Positions 45,007-54,352 of a stretch of DNA of 64,000 nt are shown here, one piece after another. Source of the stretch: Bacteroidota bacterium. GTDB taxonomy: Bacteria; Bacteroidota; Bacteroidia; Bacteroidales; Lentimicrobiaceae. Positions within the stretch are counted from its first letter, which is position 1; each line of letters begins with the position of its first letter. The stretch covers positions 1 through 64,000 of the forward strand of contig WSXX01000008.1 of NCBI GenBank assembly GCA_009773515.1, written 5' to 3'. The translations under genes and the position numbers were made by a program. Below the pieces are notes generated by a model that did no database searches, was not told where the DNA came from, and saw nothing but the letters and a program-made list of their open reading frames with translations.

Positions 45007-46872
45007 ATGTCCATGGTAATCGACAATATCACCCTTGACGAAAACAATCCTGAATTCAGGTATGCTGCTGAGTTTGTGGTGCATACCAATCGCATGTTAT
45101 ACCTTACCGGAAAGGCTGGCACGGGTAAAACCACTTTTCTGAAATACCTCAAAGCAACTTGTAATAAAAATATGGTGGTGCTGGCTCCCACAGGTGTTGC
45201 TGCTGTAAATGCCGGAGGGCAGACCATTCATTCCTTTTTCAATATAAAGCCATCGGTGTACGTTCCCGGTGACAGAAGGCTGAGAACTTTTGCACCACCT
45301 GAAGATGCAGACCGAAGTGTGATCAATGACCATTTCAGGTATCACAAAGACAAACTTGAGATAATCCGTGGACTTCAATTGCTGGTGATTGATGAAATAT
45401 CGATGGTGCGCTGCGATTTGCTAGATGTGGTGGACAGGCTTCTTCGGGTTTTCCGGAAACGCGAAAACACGCCCTTTGGTGGTGTACAGGTTGTGCTGAT
45501 CGGCGATACTTTTCAACTTCCACCGATTTCGAATCATGAAGACTGGAGCATTCTCGGAAGGTTTTATAAAACGCCTTTCTTTTTCAGTTCCAGGGTTCTG
45601 ATGGAGCAGAAACCCCTATACATTGAGCTGAAAAAGATTTACCGGCAAACCGATCAGGACTTCATTGACCTGTTGAACAGAATCAGGATCAATAGTCTGG
45701 GTCGGGATGATCTGCAATTGCTGAACAGCCGTTACCTCCATGGATTTATCCCTGAAGAGGAGGAAGATTATATCATTCTGGCCACACATAACCGTATGGT
45801 GGAAGAAACCAATGAAAAACGCCTGCGCGAAATTGATGAACCATTACACCGCTTCGAAGCTTTTGTTGAAGGCACTTTCCCTGAAAGCAGCTTTCCGGCT
45901 GATCAGGTACTTAAATTGAAAGAAGGAGCGCAGGTGATGTTTTTGCGCAACGACAGGAATAAACGTTATTACAACGGCAAAATCGGACATGTAATTGAAA
46001 TATCGGAGGAAGGATTGTTTGTAGAGTTGCCTGAAGGAGAGATCATTACGGTTGAACGCGAAGAATGGGCGAATATCCGGTATTCATGGGATAGCAAAGA
46101 AAATAAAGTAGTTGAAGAAACCGTTGGAATATTTGTTCAATACCCCCTTAAACTTGCCTGGGCAATTACAGTTCATAAAAGTCAGGGATTGACCTTTGAG
46201 AAAATTATTGCTGATCTGGAAGAAGCATTTGCACCCGGACAAGTTTACGTCGCCTTAAGCCGATGCACCAGTTTTAAAGGAGTGTTACTCAAAACACCTT
46301 TAAATGCGAGGGCAATTAAAACTGACCCCGATGTACTTGAATTTGCCGGCAACGAAACACCCGAAACCCTGCTCATCAGGGAACTGGAAACAGGAAAATC
46401 AAACAACTATCTTAAACTTGCACTTTCTGCTTACTTTAACCGCGACTACAGTAAATCGGTGTTGATGATGGTTTCGGCAACTGAACAATTGCGGGGAAAT
46501 CAGCAGTTGCGGGCCTTAAATTTAGCCCGAAACACCATTGAAAGACTCGTTCGCAACGGAGAGGTTTTGCTTTTGCAGGCTCTGTCAGCATTGGCGGAAA
46601 CCGATTCCTCCGCAAGCAATGAAACCATAGATAAAAGCACTGGCAGCGATGCAGAACTGCGAAAAACATTCCGGCATCTTGAATCCAGACTAAAGCAATT
46701 GAGAATAGCAGCTGAAGCCGCCAATGACCTGATAAATATTCTCTCAGAACGGTTTGCCATTACACTTTTTGCAAACGGAGAATCAAAACTGGCTGAATCT
46801 CTTATTGAAAAGATTGATCAAACGCTGCTCAGTTTAAAAGCGGGGAAGAAAAGAATCGGCCGGAATAAATGA
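45007..46872 (+). CDS. Pif1-like superfamily 1B DNA helicase
   Basis: A 621-residue ATP-dependent 5-3 helicase related to Pif1/RecD2. Walker A is LTGKAGTGKTTFLKYL (near 33-48), followed by APTGVAAVNAGGQTIHSFF (motif Ia), VIDEISMVR (Walker B), VVLIGDTFQLPP (motif III) and the C-terminal KSQGLTFEK and YVALSRCTS (motifs V and VI). About 150 residues beyond the core are Leu/Ala-rich and of unknown role. Probably cytosolic, acting on replication or repair intermediates. Confidence 0.92.
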   Translation: MSMVIDNITLDENNPEFRYAAEFVVHTNRMLYLTGKAGTGKTTFLKYLKATCNKNMVVLAPTGVAAVNAGGQTIHSFFNIKPSVYVPGDRRLRTFAPPEDADRSVINDHFRYHKDKLEIIRGLQLLVIDEISMVRCDLLDVVDRLLRVFRKRENTPFGGVQVVLIGDTFQLPPISNHEDWSILGRFYKTPFFFSSRVLMEQKPLYIELKKIYRQTDQDFIDLLNRIRINSLGRDDLQLLNSRYLHGFIPEEEEDYIILATHNRMVEETNEKRLREIDEPLHRFEAFVEGTFPESSFPADQVLKLKEGAQVMFLRNDRNKRYYNGKIGHVIEISEEGLFVELPEGEIITVEREEWANIRYSWDSKENKVVEETVGIFVQYPLKLAWAITVHKSQGLTFEKIIADLEEAFAPGQVYVALSRCTSFKGVLLKTPLNARAIKTDPDVLEFAGNETPETLLIRELETGKSNNYLKLALSAYFNRDYSKSVLMMVSATEQLRGNQQLRALNLARNTIERLVRNGEVLLLQALSALAETDSSASNETIDKSTGSDAELRKTFRHLESRLKQLRIAAEAANDLINILSERFAITLFANGESKLAESLIEKIDQTLLSLKAGKKRIGRNK

Positions 46873-46932
46873 ATGAAACAGGGGAATTGTACCCCTACGG
46901 TTTAAGTCATCATCAATCAAAAGTAAAAAGCC

Positions 46933-48621
46933 ATGAAAATATTCGCACTTTCAGTTACGCTGATGTTAAGCCTTTCACTTTTCGCGCAGGACCGTGTAAC
47001 CGGGAAGGCATTTGCCACGCGTTCAGAAGTAATCGGGCAAAACGGCATGGTGGCAAGCAGTCATCCGCTAGCCACTCAGATCGGACTCGACATCCTGAAA
47101 AAAGGAGGCACCGCCGTTGATGCAGCCATTGCAGTCAATGCCGCGCTTGGATTGATGGAACCAACCGGATGTGGAATCGGTGGCGATCTTTTTGCCATTG
47201 TATGGGATGCCAAAACCGGGAAATTACATGGATTAAATGCTTCCGGACGATCACCCGAATCGCTTTCCCTGGAGTACTTCAGAGAACAGAAAATCAATAA
47301 AATTCCAGCATACGGGCCACTGCCGGTTAGCGTTCCCGGCTGTGTTGACGGCTGGTTTGAATTGCACGGACGGTTCGGGAAATTACCCATTTCCGAAATA
47401 CTTTCGCCAGCTGTTGAATATGCTGAAAAAGGCTTTCCGGTAACCGAACTTGTGGCATACTACCTTAGTCGTGGCGTTCCAATGCATGGAAGCCGTTTTC
47501 CTAATGTCATGGAAACCTACACCCTTGATGGTGAAAAAGTTCCCGAAAAGGGTGATATTTTCAGCAATCCCCAACTGGCAAACACATACAAACAAATAAT
47601 TTCCGGTGGACGGGAAGCATTCTATAAAGGTGAAATCGCAAAAACCATTGCAGCATTTATCAAAGAGCAGGGCGGTTTCCTTTCTTATGAAGATTTAGCC
47701 GGGCATCATTCGGAATGGGTGGAACCGGTTTCGGCGGATTACCGGGGCTATGATGTGTGGGAACTTCCGCCAAACGGACAGGGAATTGCTGCACTGCAGA
47801 TGCTTAATATTCTCGAAGGTTATGATTTTTCACAGATTCCTTTTGGTTCGGCAAGGCATATTCATCTGTTTACGGAAGCAAAAAAACTTGCTTTTGAAGA
47901 CCGCGCCCGATATTATGCCGACATGGATTTTGCAGATGTCCCGGTTGAAGCACTTATTTCGAAAAAGTATGCATCAGAACGCCGCAAGCTGATTAACGAA
48001 AACAAAGCAGGGAGTTTTGAAGCCGGCATTCCAATGGATGGTGGAACCGTTTACCTTACTGTTGCCGACAAAGACGGAAACATGGTATCTCTGATTCAAA
48101 GCAATTACCGTGGACTTGGTTCAGGCATGGTACCTCCGGGGCTTGGGTTTATGTTGCAGAATCGAGGAGAACTGTTCAGTCTTGAAGAAGGCCATTCAAA
48201 CATATACGCACCCGGCAAACGACCGTTCCAGACGATTATTCCCTGCTTTATCACCAAAGATGGCATACCATACGTAAGTTTTGGAGTGATGGGTGGTGAC
48301 TTTCAGCCAATGGGACATGTACAGATTGTTATGAATCTGGTTGACTTCGGTATGAACCTGCAGGAAGCGGGTGATGCGCCAAGGCTAAGCCATAGCGGAT
48401 CAACCGATCCCACAGGAGGCGCCCATCCCGGCAAAGGAGAAATTCAGATTGAAAGCGGATTTGATTATGAAGTTATCCGTGAACTCATGAGTATGGGACA
48501 TAAAGTCAGTTGGTCCTTTGGTGATTATGGCGGATATCAGGCCATAATGTTCGATCCCATGAAAAAAGTTTACTTTGGAGCATCAGAATCAAGAAAAGAC
48601 GGACAAGCGGCGGGGTATTAG
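46933..48621 (+). CDS. ggt: gamma-glutamyltransferase
   Basis: A 562-residue periplasmic Ntn-hydrolase that cleaves and transfers gamma-glutamyl groups from glutathione and related peptides. Signal peptide 1-19. The N-part has MVASSHPLATQIG and GLNASGRSPE (substrate-carboxylate Arg106); the self-cleavage site nucleophile aligns with Thr372 in MDGGTVYLTVADKDGNMV, although the usual second Thr is replaced by Val and the His by Tyr. The C-terminus GYQAIMFD is typical. It lies 60 nt after the helicase on the same strand. Confidence 0.92.
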   Translation: MKIFALSVTLMLSLSLFAQDRVTGKAFATRSEVIGQNGMVASSHPLATQIGLDILKKGGTAVDAAIAVNAALGLMEPTGCGIGGDLFAIVWDAKTGKLHGLNASGRSPESLSLEYFREQKINKIPAYGPLPVSVPGCVDGWFELHGRFGKLPISEILSPAVEYAEKGFPVTELVAYYLSRGVPMHGSRFPNVMETYTLDGEKVPEKGDIFSNPQLANTYKQIISGGREAFYKGEIAKTIAAFIKEQGGFLSYEDLAGHHSEWVEPVSADYRGYDVWELPPNGQGIAALQMLNILEGYDFSQIPFGSARHIHLFTEAKKLAFEDRARYYADMDFADVPVEALISKKYASERRKLINENKAGSFEAGIPMDGGTVYLTVADKDGNMVSLIQSNYRGLGSGMVPPGLGFMLQNRGELFSLEEGHSNIYAPGKRPFQTIIPCFITKDGIPYVSFGVMGGDFQPMGHVQIVMNLVDFGMNLQEAGDAPRLSHSGSTDPTGGAHPGKGEIQIESGFDYEVIRELMSMGHKVSWSFGDYGGYQAIMFDPMKKVYFGASESRKDGQAAGY

Positions 48622-48637
48622 CAAAACCAATAATTCA

Positions 48638-49084
48638 TTATTTGCCACCAAAAAGCCCTTTGAGCGACCCAAGTACATCTCCTCCGCCTTTTCCGGTTAA
48701 TGACCCGATAACACCTTCAATATCAATACTTTTGTCGTTCGGGTCATTGGTTTTCCCAACCAGCTTGCTCATAACCACAGGTACAACCTGATTTACAATA
48801 TTAGTGGCAGTAGCTTTATCGATACCAAGTTTGCTTATCAGATCGCCGGCTGCACCTGAAGTAAGGTTCTGACTGATTTGCGAAGCTGAAGAACCTGTTC
48901 CGCCTTTAAACATATCCAGTACTGAATCAAGCATTCCTGCACCAGCTTGTCCTTTGAGATTGTTAAACACAGAACCAGCAATGGTTTGAATGGCTTCATT
49001 ATTTTTCTCGTTTGGGATAGCCGGATTGCTGATAACAGCTTCACCGGCATTCTCTTTCACCAATTGCATCAATTGATCTAACAT
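48638..49084 (-). CDS. DUF937-like small helical protein
   Basis: A 148-residue protein, Gly/Ser/Asn-rich, with LMQLVKENAGEAVISNPAIPN at the N-terminus and repeated GxxxLDxxKGGxG-like turns, resembling the DUF937 family. No signal peptide. Function unknown; similar proteins are frequent in Bacteroidota. Convergent with ggt, separated by 16 nt. Confidence 0.7.
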   Translation of the reverse strand: MLDQLMQLVKENAGEAVISNPAIPNEKNNEAIQTIAGSVFNNLKGQAGAGMLDSVLDMFKGGTGSSASQISQNLTSGAAGDLISKLGIDKATATNIVNQVVPVVMSKLVGKTNDPNDKSIDIEGVIGSLTGKGGGDVLGSLKGLFGGK

Positions 49085-49268
49085 ATTGTGATTGTTTATG
49101 GTTTATGGATTATGGATTTAGTTAAGCGGAACCCCCGCCAGATAAAATAAACATTTCTTTTTCATTTATGTTGAACCATAAAACTGCTTGTAAACAAACA
49201 TTTGACAAATGAAAAACAACATTTCTCCGGCATGTAAATCCTTCATGTGTGGCAGTTGAAGTATTTGT

Positions 49269-49276
49269 TAATTTTG
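49269..49276 (+). promoter_or_regulatory. -7 element of the CobW-family gene
   Basis: TAATTTTG lies 15 nt before the ATG at 49292, giving a very short leader. Confidence 0.45.
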
Positions 49277-49291
49277 CATTAAATTTTCTTC

Positions 49292-50353
49292 ATGATTGAC
49301 TACACCGACGATGACCGTTTACCGGTAACCATACTGACAGGCTTTTTGGGAGCCGGCAAAACCACCCTGCTTAATAACCTTATCAAATCAGACGCTGAAC
49401 TAAAGTTTGCCGTAATCGAAAATGAGTTTGGTGAAATTCCCATCGACAACGATTTGATTGTTGGTGTTGAAAGCGAGAATATTTATGAAATGTCGAACGG
49501 CTGTATCTGCTGCACCCTGAATGGTGAGCTGGCTGAGCTACTTTTCGATCTGCTGAATATCCGCCACAAACTCACGCACCTGATTGTTGAAACCACCGGC
49601 ATTGCCGATCCTTCAACTGTGGTGCAGGCATTTATGTCGTCGGAGCAAATCGAAACTTTCTATCGCATTGATAGTGTGGTTTGTGTTGTGGATGCGCGGA
49701 ATATCAAAGCCATCACCGCCGATACCGACCTTGCTGCCAAACAAATATCCTACGCCGACACCATTCTAATCAATAAAACTGATCTTGTTTCTGATGAAGC
49801 GCTTTCAGAAGTTGAGGAACTCGTGAAATCATTTAATCCGTTTGCCACGATTTATAAAACCAGCTTTGGCAGCATTGAAGGGATAAAATTAATTGACACT
49901 TACACATATGCACCGCCAATCATCGAGAAGTTTTCGGTAAGTGCCGGCAAGCTGAGTCTGTCAAACGGTTTGTCCAAACCTTCGGGATTTGCAATGGTTC
50001 AGAAACAGCAGAATCCGCATCATGAAATTGAATCGCACAGCTACACGTTTTCGCGTAATTTTGATCCGCACAAATTTAATTTCTGGCTCGATCACCTGGT
50101 GGAATATTACGGAGCCGGCATTTATCGTATAAAAGGCATCGTTAGTTTCGACAAAGTTCCTCAAAAAGTGGTGGTTCAATCGGTCAGAGATCACATTATG
50201 ATTTCTGGTGGCGATTTATGGGAAAATGAAGAGAGGCTGAGCCGGATTATTTTTATCGGCAAAAACCTTGGAAAGTTAAAGCTTGAAGAAAGCCTGATCG
50301 AATTGCTCGGCGGCGAATTGCAGAGAAGTGTTGCCTTACTGCAAAGGGCTTAA
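49292..50353 (+). CDS. CobW/COG0523-family GTPase metallochaperone
   Basis: A 353-residue P-loop GTPase of the COG0523 family, which handles zinc or other metals. Walker A is GFLGAGKTTLLNNL; the family CxCC motif appears as NGCICCTLNGEL, and the switch region ENEFGEIPIDNDLI is typical. The C-terminal CobW_C part follows. Putative metal (Zn, Co or Fe) cannot be resolved; no metal-site operator was recognised. Confidence 0.93.
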   Translation: MIDYTDDDRLPVTILTGFLGAGKTTLLNNLIKSDAELKFAVIENEFGEIPIDNDLIVGVESENIYEMSNGCICCTLNGELAELLFDLLNIRHKLTHLIVETTGIADPSTVVQAFMSSEQIETFYRIDSVVCVVDARNIKAITADTDLAAKQISYADTILINKTDLVSDEALSEVEELVKSFNPFATIYKTSFGSIEGIKLIDTYTYAPPIIEKFSVSAGKLSLSNGLSKPSGFAMVQKQQNPHHEIESHSYTFSRNFDPHKFNFWLDHLVEYYGAGIYRIKGIVSFDKVPQKVVVQSVRDHIMISGGDLWENEERLSRIIFIGKNLGKLKLEESLIELLGGELQRSVALLQRA

Positions 50354-50381
50354 TAACCTGATTAAGTAAAAAAAAAGACTG

Positions 50382-50460
50382 CCACAAAGGCTCAAAGGCA
50401 CTAAGCTACACAAAAAGAGAAAATAAATTCGTGAAACTTTGTGCCTTTGTGCCTTTGTGG
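50382..50460. repeat. 20-bp inverted repeat (CCACAAAGGC...)
   Basis: CCACAAAGGCTCAAAGGCAC (50382-50401) matches the complement of 50441-50460 at 19 of 20 positions, with a 39-nt loop. Confidence 0.85.
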
Positions 50461-50492
50461 CTCTGAATAACAACTTTTCAAAACATCAAAGA

Positions 50493-51116
50493 ATGCATAT
50501 CTCCCGATCACCGGCCATACTTCGCAGCCTTACCCGCAAAAACCTGCTTTGGGATATTCCCGACAGGCCAGGAGAGATCTTTGTGACCTTTGATGATGGC
50601 CCGGTGCCTGAAATCACGCCGCGCGTTCTGGAAATTCTTAAAGAATATGATGCTAAAGCCACATTCTTTTGTGTGGGCGACAACATTGCCAAACATCCTG
50701 AAGTTTACCAGCAAATTCTGGATGCCGGTCATGCCACCGGAAACCACACATTTCATCATCTCAATGGATGGAAAAGCCGGCACGAAGATTACCTTGCCGA
50801 TATTGAAAAGTGCAGTGAAGTTGTGAACAGCAGACTTTTCAGACCGCCATACGGAAGAATCAGGCCAACATTCATCAAATTTATCAGCAACGATTACCGG
50901 ATAGTAATGTGGTCGGTGCTTACCGGAGATTACGATAAAGAGCTGACCCCCGCCAACGTATTGAAAAACGCAACAGATCACACCACCGATGGCAGCATTG
51001 TTGTTTTTCACGATAGCCTGAAAGCTGCCGACAATATGTTATACGCCTTGCCTGAATTTCTGGATCACTTCAGCAGAAAAGGATATAGGTTTTCAAGTAT
51101 TCCGGAAGGGGTTTAA
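50493..51116 (+). CDS. polysaccharide deacetylase (CE4 family)
   Basis: A 207-residue metal-dependent deacetylase of the NodB/CE4 group acting on N-acetylglucosamine polymers or peptidoglycan. Start chosen at ATG 50493 (MHISRSPAIL) because the longer frame from 50439 is inside the repeat at 50382-50460. Motifs: TFDDGPVPE, GNHTFHH (metal His pair), RPPYGRIRP, and VVFHDSL. No signal peptide is seen, so it may be cytosolic or exported by another route. It follows the CobW gene on the same strand after the repeat. Confidence 0.92.
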   Translation: MHISRSPAILRSLTRKNLLWDIPDRPGEIFVTFDDGPVPEITPRVLEILKEYDAKATFFCVGDNIAKHPEVYQQILDAGHATGNHTFHHLNGWKSRHEDYLADIEKCSEVVNSRLFRPPYGRIRPTFIKFISNDYRIVMWSVLTGDYDKELTPANVLKNATDHTTDGSIVVFHDSLKAADNMLYALPEFLDHFSRKGYRFSSIPEGV

Positions 51117-51133
51117 TAATTGGCAACTTTGCT

Positions 51134-51382
51134 TTATCTTGTCAGTTGATAGTCAGCGATCAACAATCCCGGCGAAAGGTTTAGTCTGGCAATTAGTTTT
51201 CGGATCATATCAACCGTAAGTTTTCTTTTTCGGTTTAATATTTCCGAAACACGGCTCTTCCCTCCTATTTCATTTACCAAATCAATTTGTTTAAGCTGCA
51301 TTTCTTCCATTCTGATTTTGATCGCTTCAATGGGATCCGGAGCTTCAATCGGATAATGTTTTTTTTCGTATTCATCAATCAA
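51134..51382 (-). pseudogene. HigA-type antitoxin gene, C-terminal fragment
   Basis: Encodes IDEYEKKHYPIEAPDPIEAIK and an XRE helix-turn-helix (QLKQIDLVNEIGGKSRVSEILNRKRKL), i.e. the C-terminal part of a HigA/COG5499 protein. Only a TTG start is available and an in-frame TAA lies 7 codons upstream, so the N-terminus is missing. It carries one copy of the 63-bp direct repeat (51327-51389). The matching N-terminal half is at 54353-54565. Confidence 0.75.
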
Positions 51383-51389
51383 CAGACCA
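51327..51389. repeat. 63-bp direct repeat, copy 1
   Basis: Identical to 54381-54443 except at three positions (51332, 51337, 51382). It encodes the EYEKKHYPIEAP segment of the antitoxin in the same frame and strand as copy 2. Confidence 0.9.
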
Positions 51390-51680
51390 TTCAGTTGCTC
51401 TTACAATTTTTATGCTCATTATTGCACTGCTCATTTTGCCACTTGGAAAAAGGAGTTTCGGGGCTCGACACATCACGAAATGGACCGAGCCTTGCGGTTT
51501 TTGTGTAAATGCAGAAAACATCACAGAGAATCCAGTTAACATTACTGAGAATTGCCTTTCCATATTTTCTGCTCATCAGCTCTCCTCTCTATCTTTTAGT
51601 CAGTAAAATATGGCCAATTCACTTTTACCCTAACCGCCTGAAAATTAACAACAAAAATAATTTATGGCCCAAAGTTATAA

Positions 51681-51818
51681 TCATTTTCTAACCATTTCCA
51701 TGAGTGTAACTTTGTAACATCCTTCACTCGCAAATTCAACAGCATAACCCGGTTTCTGCAATTGTTGTATGGCAGGCAGTTGGCTGTTTTGGTCTTCTTT
51801 GAATGAGGTTGTGGCCAT
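51681..51818 (-). pseudogene. short hsdR-like N-terminal remnant
   Basis: A 45-residue frame opens MATTSFKEDQNSQLPAIQQLQ, which matches the N-terminus of type I restriction HsdR proteins (S-Q-x-P-A-x-x-L-L-x-x-L-G-Y). After about 23 residues the similarity ends (GYAVEFASEGCYKV) and it stops at 51681. It lies 136 nt downstream of the AlbA_2 gene, a place where hsdR commonly sits. Short length makes this a moderate-confidence call. Confidence 0.5.
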
Positions 51819-51850
51819 TCTTCTTGATTTTCCTTTAAGTTCGTTCGGAG

Positions 51851-51934
51851 TTCTCTTTTAAATTCTCTTTTAAGTTCTCTTTTAAATTCTCTTTTAAATT
51901 CTCTTTTAAGTTCTCTTTTAAAATCTCTTTAAAG
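51851..51934. repeat. 12-bp tandem repeat TTCTCTTTTAAR x7
   Basis: Six uninterrupted units (R is A or G) and a degenerate seventh (ATCTCTTTAAAG), between the hsdR remnant and the AlbA_2 gene stop. Confidence 0.9.
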
Positions 51935-51954
51935 TTCTTTGAGATATGTAACAT

Positions 51955-53616
51955 TTAATGAAAGATTACCCATTTAGGATGCGAATAATTGCCGTCATTT
52001 ATGATCTTTTGCTGTATTCTCAGCTCAGAGAGAAGGTTTGTAATTTTTGAATTTCTCTGGCTATCACTCATCCAATCCGGAAGTTTCTTCCACAATAACT
52101 CATTTACATCCTGACGGTTTACACTTCCATGTTGATTGATGGCTTTTAGAATCAGATCGAGATAGTAACTCTTATCAAATGCCTTATTCTTGCTGTAGGC
52201 CGCCTTTTGCCCTGTTTTCTGCGCTACATTGATACTAATGAAAAAATTAGGCTTCCTGCCTTCAATTAGTTTTTTTGATTTAAGATGCCTTTCTTCTAAG
52301 TTACTTAACTGATGTTTCTTTTGAACTTTATCAAGCATTATTATTTCTTCAAGGGCTAAGTCTCTATTTCTGGCTAAAAGACGTGCATATTCCATATCCA
52401 ATACTTTGCCTGTAATAGTAACCTTGACCTTGCCCCCGGATAAGATATAGTCGGGCATAGGAAAAAAACGTTCTCTTTGAAAATTAAACATCTTACGGAT
52501 ACCTCCACCAGCAGTATCAACCATTTTCAGATTAAACATGGCTGTCGCCAAAAACCGGTTACGATAATGTTCCTCAGGGGCATCTTCTATTACAACTTTT
52601 TCGACACTGCCAGGGATAAAACTGCCCAGATTTGTAAATACCAGGTGGTCATCCATTTCAATAACATTGATCCGGCCATTTTTAGTATAATCCTGATGAG
52701 CAATGCAATTATTTAATGCTTCACGAATCACAAAAGGCTCATATTGGGTTACCTCTTCCGGAAACAATGTGCCTTCAGTGATATATCGATATTTGAGATT
52801 ACGAATTTTAGCATAGACTTTATCAACTGCTAACAGCATTGGGCAGCCCTCAATTATATAATCCTTATCATTGCCATTGGCATCCTTAAGCAACCATCTT
52901 ATTTTTGCCTCAGCCGGATTAATATAATGTTCAGACTCTTCTTTACCCAAGAGTATAATGGCTGTACGTGTGATTTTACCTTTGATAGTAATTTTAGCCT
53001 TGTTTAAAAAAGTAATATCATCCCATGTAGCAACTTCTAAAGCCTTTTCAGGAAATTTATTTGTAAAGTTTTTTCGGGCCAATGCAATGGCTTCATCATC
53101 AAGATCTTCAATTGTAGCAACCGAAACAATGGCGGCACTCCAATCTTCTGTGATGGCCTGCGCCCTTATGCGTTCTATCTCTTCCAAATTCAAAGGGGAT
53201 AATTCTTCGTCATCCCGACCATAATAATGCCCCTCAAAAGCAATGGGAAATCCCTTTGGGGCAGCGGGAATCTGAAACATTACCACTCTTCCTTCAAGTT
53301 CGTTCAACTCGTAAATTTCTATAAAAGTAATCCGGTTAGTGGTTTTGTTAGCTATCTCACTTTTCAGGCTGTCAAGGTCTTTGCGTTGTGGGCGGAACTG
53401 ACTACCTATAATTGCATGCTTTTTATTTTCTACCCCAAACACCAGCCAGGCGTATGGCCTTCCTTTCAGGTTGGCTTCATTACTTAAGGCAGAAAAATAC
53501 TTACCCAGCTTAGTGAAGTCATATCCGTTTTTTGCCTCTTTGAACTCTACGATTTCATTTTCCGCAGTATAATTACGAAGTTGCTTAAGGATATGTTGAA
53601 GTTCCGTTGTTGTCAT
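51955..53616 (-). CDS. AlbA_2 domain and divergent-AAA ATP-binding protein
   Basis: A 553-residue protein. The N-terminus is a Schlafen-type AlbA_2 domain (residues about 15-140: EIVEFKEAKNGYDFTKLGKY, AWLVFGVENKKHAIIGSQ). The centre resembles the AAA_4 ATP-binding part (FVIREALNNCIAHQDYTKNGRINVIEMDDHLVFTN...PGSVEK). The C-terminus has winged-helix-like repeats. Proteins of this sort often lie beside type I restriction genes and are annotated as RecG-like transcriptional regulators; the activity is unclear. It is preceded by the GNAT-like gene after 12 nt. Confidence 0.82.
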   Translation of the reverse strand: MTTTELQHILKQLRNYTAENEIVEFKEAKNGYDFTKLGKYFSALSNEANLKGRPYAWLVFGVENKKHAIIGSQFRPQRKDLDSLKSEIANKTTNRITFIEIYELNELEGRVVMFQIPAAPKGFPIAFEGHYYGRDDEELSPLNLEEIERIRAQAITEDWSAAIVSVATIEDLDDEAIALARKNFTNKFPEKALEVATWDDITFLNKAKITIKGKITRTAIILLGKEESEHYINPAEAKIRWLLKDANGNDKDYIIEGCPMLLAVDKVYAKIRNLKYRYITEGTLFPEEVTQYEPFVIREALNNCIAHQDYTKNGRINVIEMDDHLVFTNLGSFIPGSVEKVVIEDAPEEHYRNRFLATAMFNLKMVDTAGGGIRKMFNFQRERFFPMPDYILSGGKVKVTITGKVLDMEYARLLARNRDLALEEIIMLDKVQKKHQLSNLEERHLKSKKLIEGRKPNFFISINVAQKTGQKAAYSKNKAFDKSYYLDLILKAINQHGSVNRQDVNELLWKKLPDWMSDSQRNSKITNLLSELRIQQKIINDGNYSHPKWVIFH

Positions 53617-53628
53617 AACTCTAGTGTT

Positions 53629-54318
53629 TTATTCTTCTAAATCAATTGCGTCAAAACGGACATTTATAATAGCAGGATTGTAAAACAGCAAATCTTCGTA
53701 ACCAGGTATTTCATCAAACCCAAAGCTTTTATAGTAGTCTCGCAATTGTTTGAAGGCGATATTTTCCTGAGAGGGAAATATGCTTAGCTCCTGTTGTTTT
53801 TGCCATTCGTCCTGTTCTATTTTCTTGAGCTCAAATTGAAGCGGGAATACCTGAATTACAAATAATCCACATCCCGAGCCAAAATGAAAAATGATGTCTT
53901 TAGTTGCTTTTGCTCCTATTTTACAACCTCTGTACCCTGGCAGAATTTCTATTTTCTCAAGAATGCAAATGTTGGTTTGCATTATTCCACAACTGTAAAA
54001 CTCCTGAATATCTTCCTTCACCTCCCCCGTTGCAAAGTCAAAAAAGGCTTGTGAATGGCGGAAAGTATATTCATCTGAATCAAACATTTCATATAAATCA
54101 AAACCCGCATCAATTGCTTCGGCAATATAAATAATTTTAAAAAATACCTTACCAATCAAATTAACAGGAGATCCATCTTCATCATGCGAGAATATGTCCA
54201 TCTTAATATCTCGAACATAACGCCCTTCTCCAAAAGGGCCAGTACCAGATTCAAATTGGTATCTAAAGGTTACGAATGAATCATTCATGTTTTCATAGAT
54301 TTTGGCATTAATTTGCAC
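53629..54318 (-). CDS. unknown protein with GNAT-like motif
   Basis: A 229-residue protein of unknown function. A central block ILEKIEILPGYRGCKIGAKA resembles GNAT motif A (R-x-x-G-x-G/A acetyl-CoA loop), with a following helix and FVIQVFPLQFE strand, so a GNAT-like fold is possible. The C-terminus repeats IFPSQENIAFKQLRDYYKSFGF. No signal peptide. It is encoded just upstream of the AlbA_2 gene with a 12-nt gap, suggesting an operon. The role is not predictable. Confidence 0.7.
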   Translation of the reverse strand: MQINAKIYENMNDSFVTFRYQFESGTGPFGEGRYVRDIKMDIFSHDEDGSPVNLIGKVFFKIIYIAEAIDAGFDLYEMFDSDEYTFRHSQAFFDFATGEVKEDIQEFYSCGIMQTNICILEKIEILPGYRGCKIGAKATKDIIFHFGSGCGLFVIQVFPLQFELKKIEQDEWQKQQELSIFPSQENIAFKQLRDYYKSFGFDEIPGYEDLLFYNPAIINVRFDAIDLEE

Positions 54319-54352
54319 GATTTATCAGGCACTAATACTTTGAGCCAATTAT

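Noticed and set aside
46869-46932. Extra gene between the helicase and ggt
   Set aside because: The gap is only 60 nt and its overlapping frame is a shadow of ggt.
51391-51606. HigB toxin gene beside the antitoxin fragment
   Set aside because: Short frames on both strands show no RelE/HigB motif.
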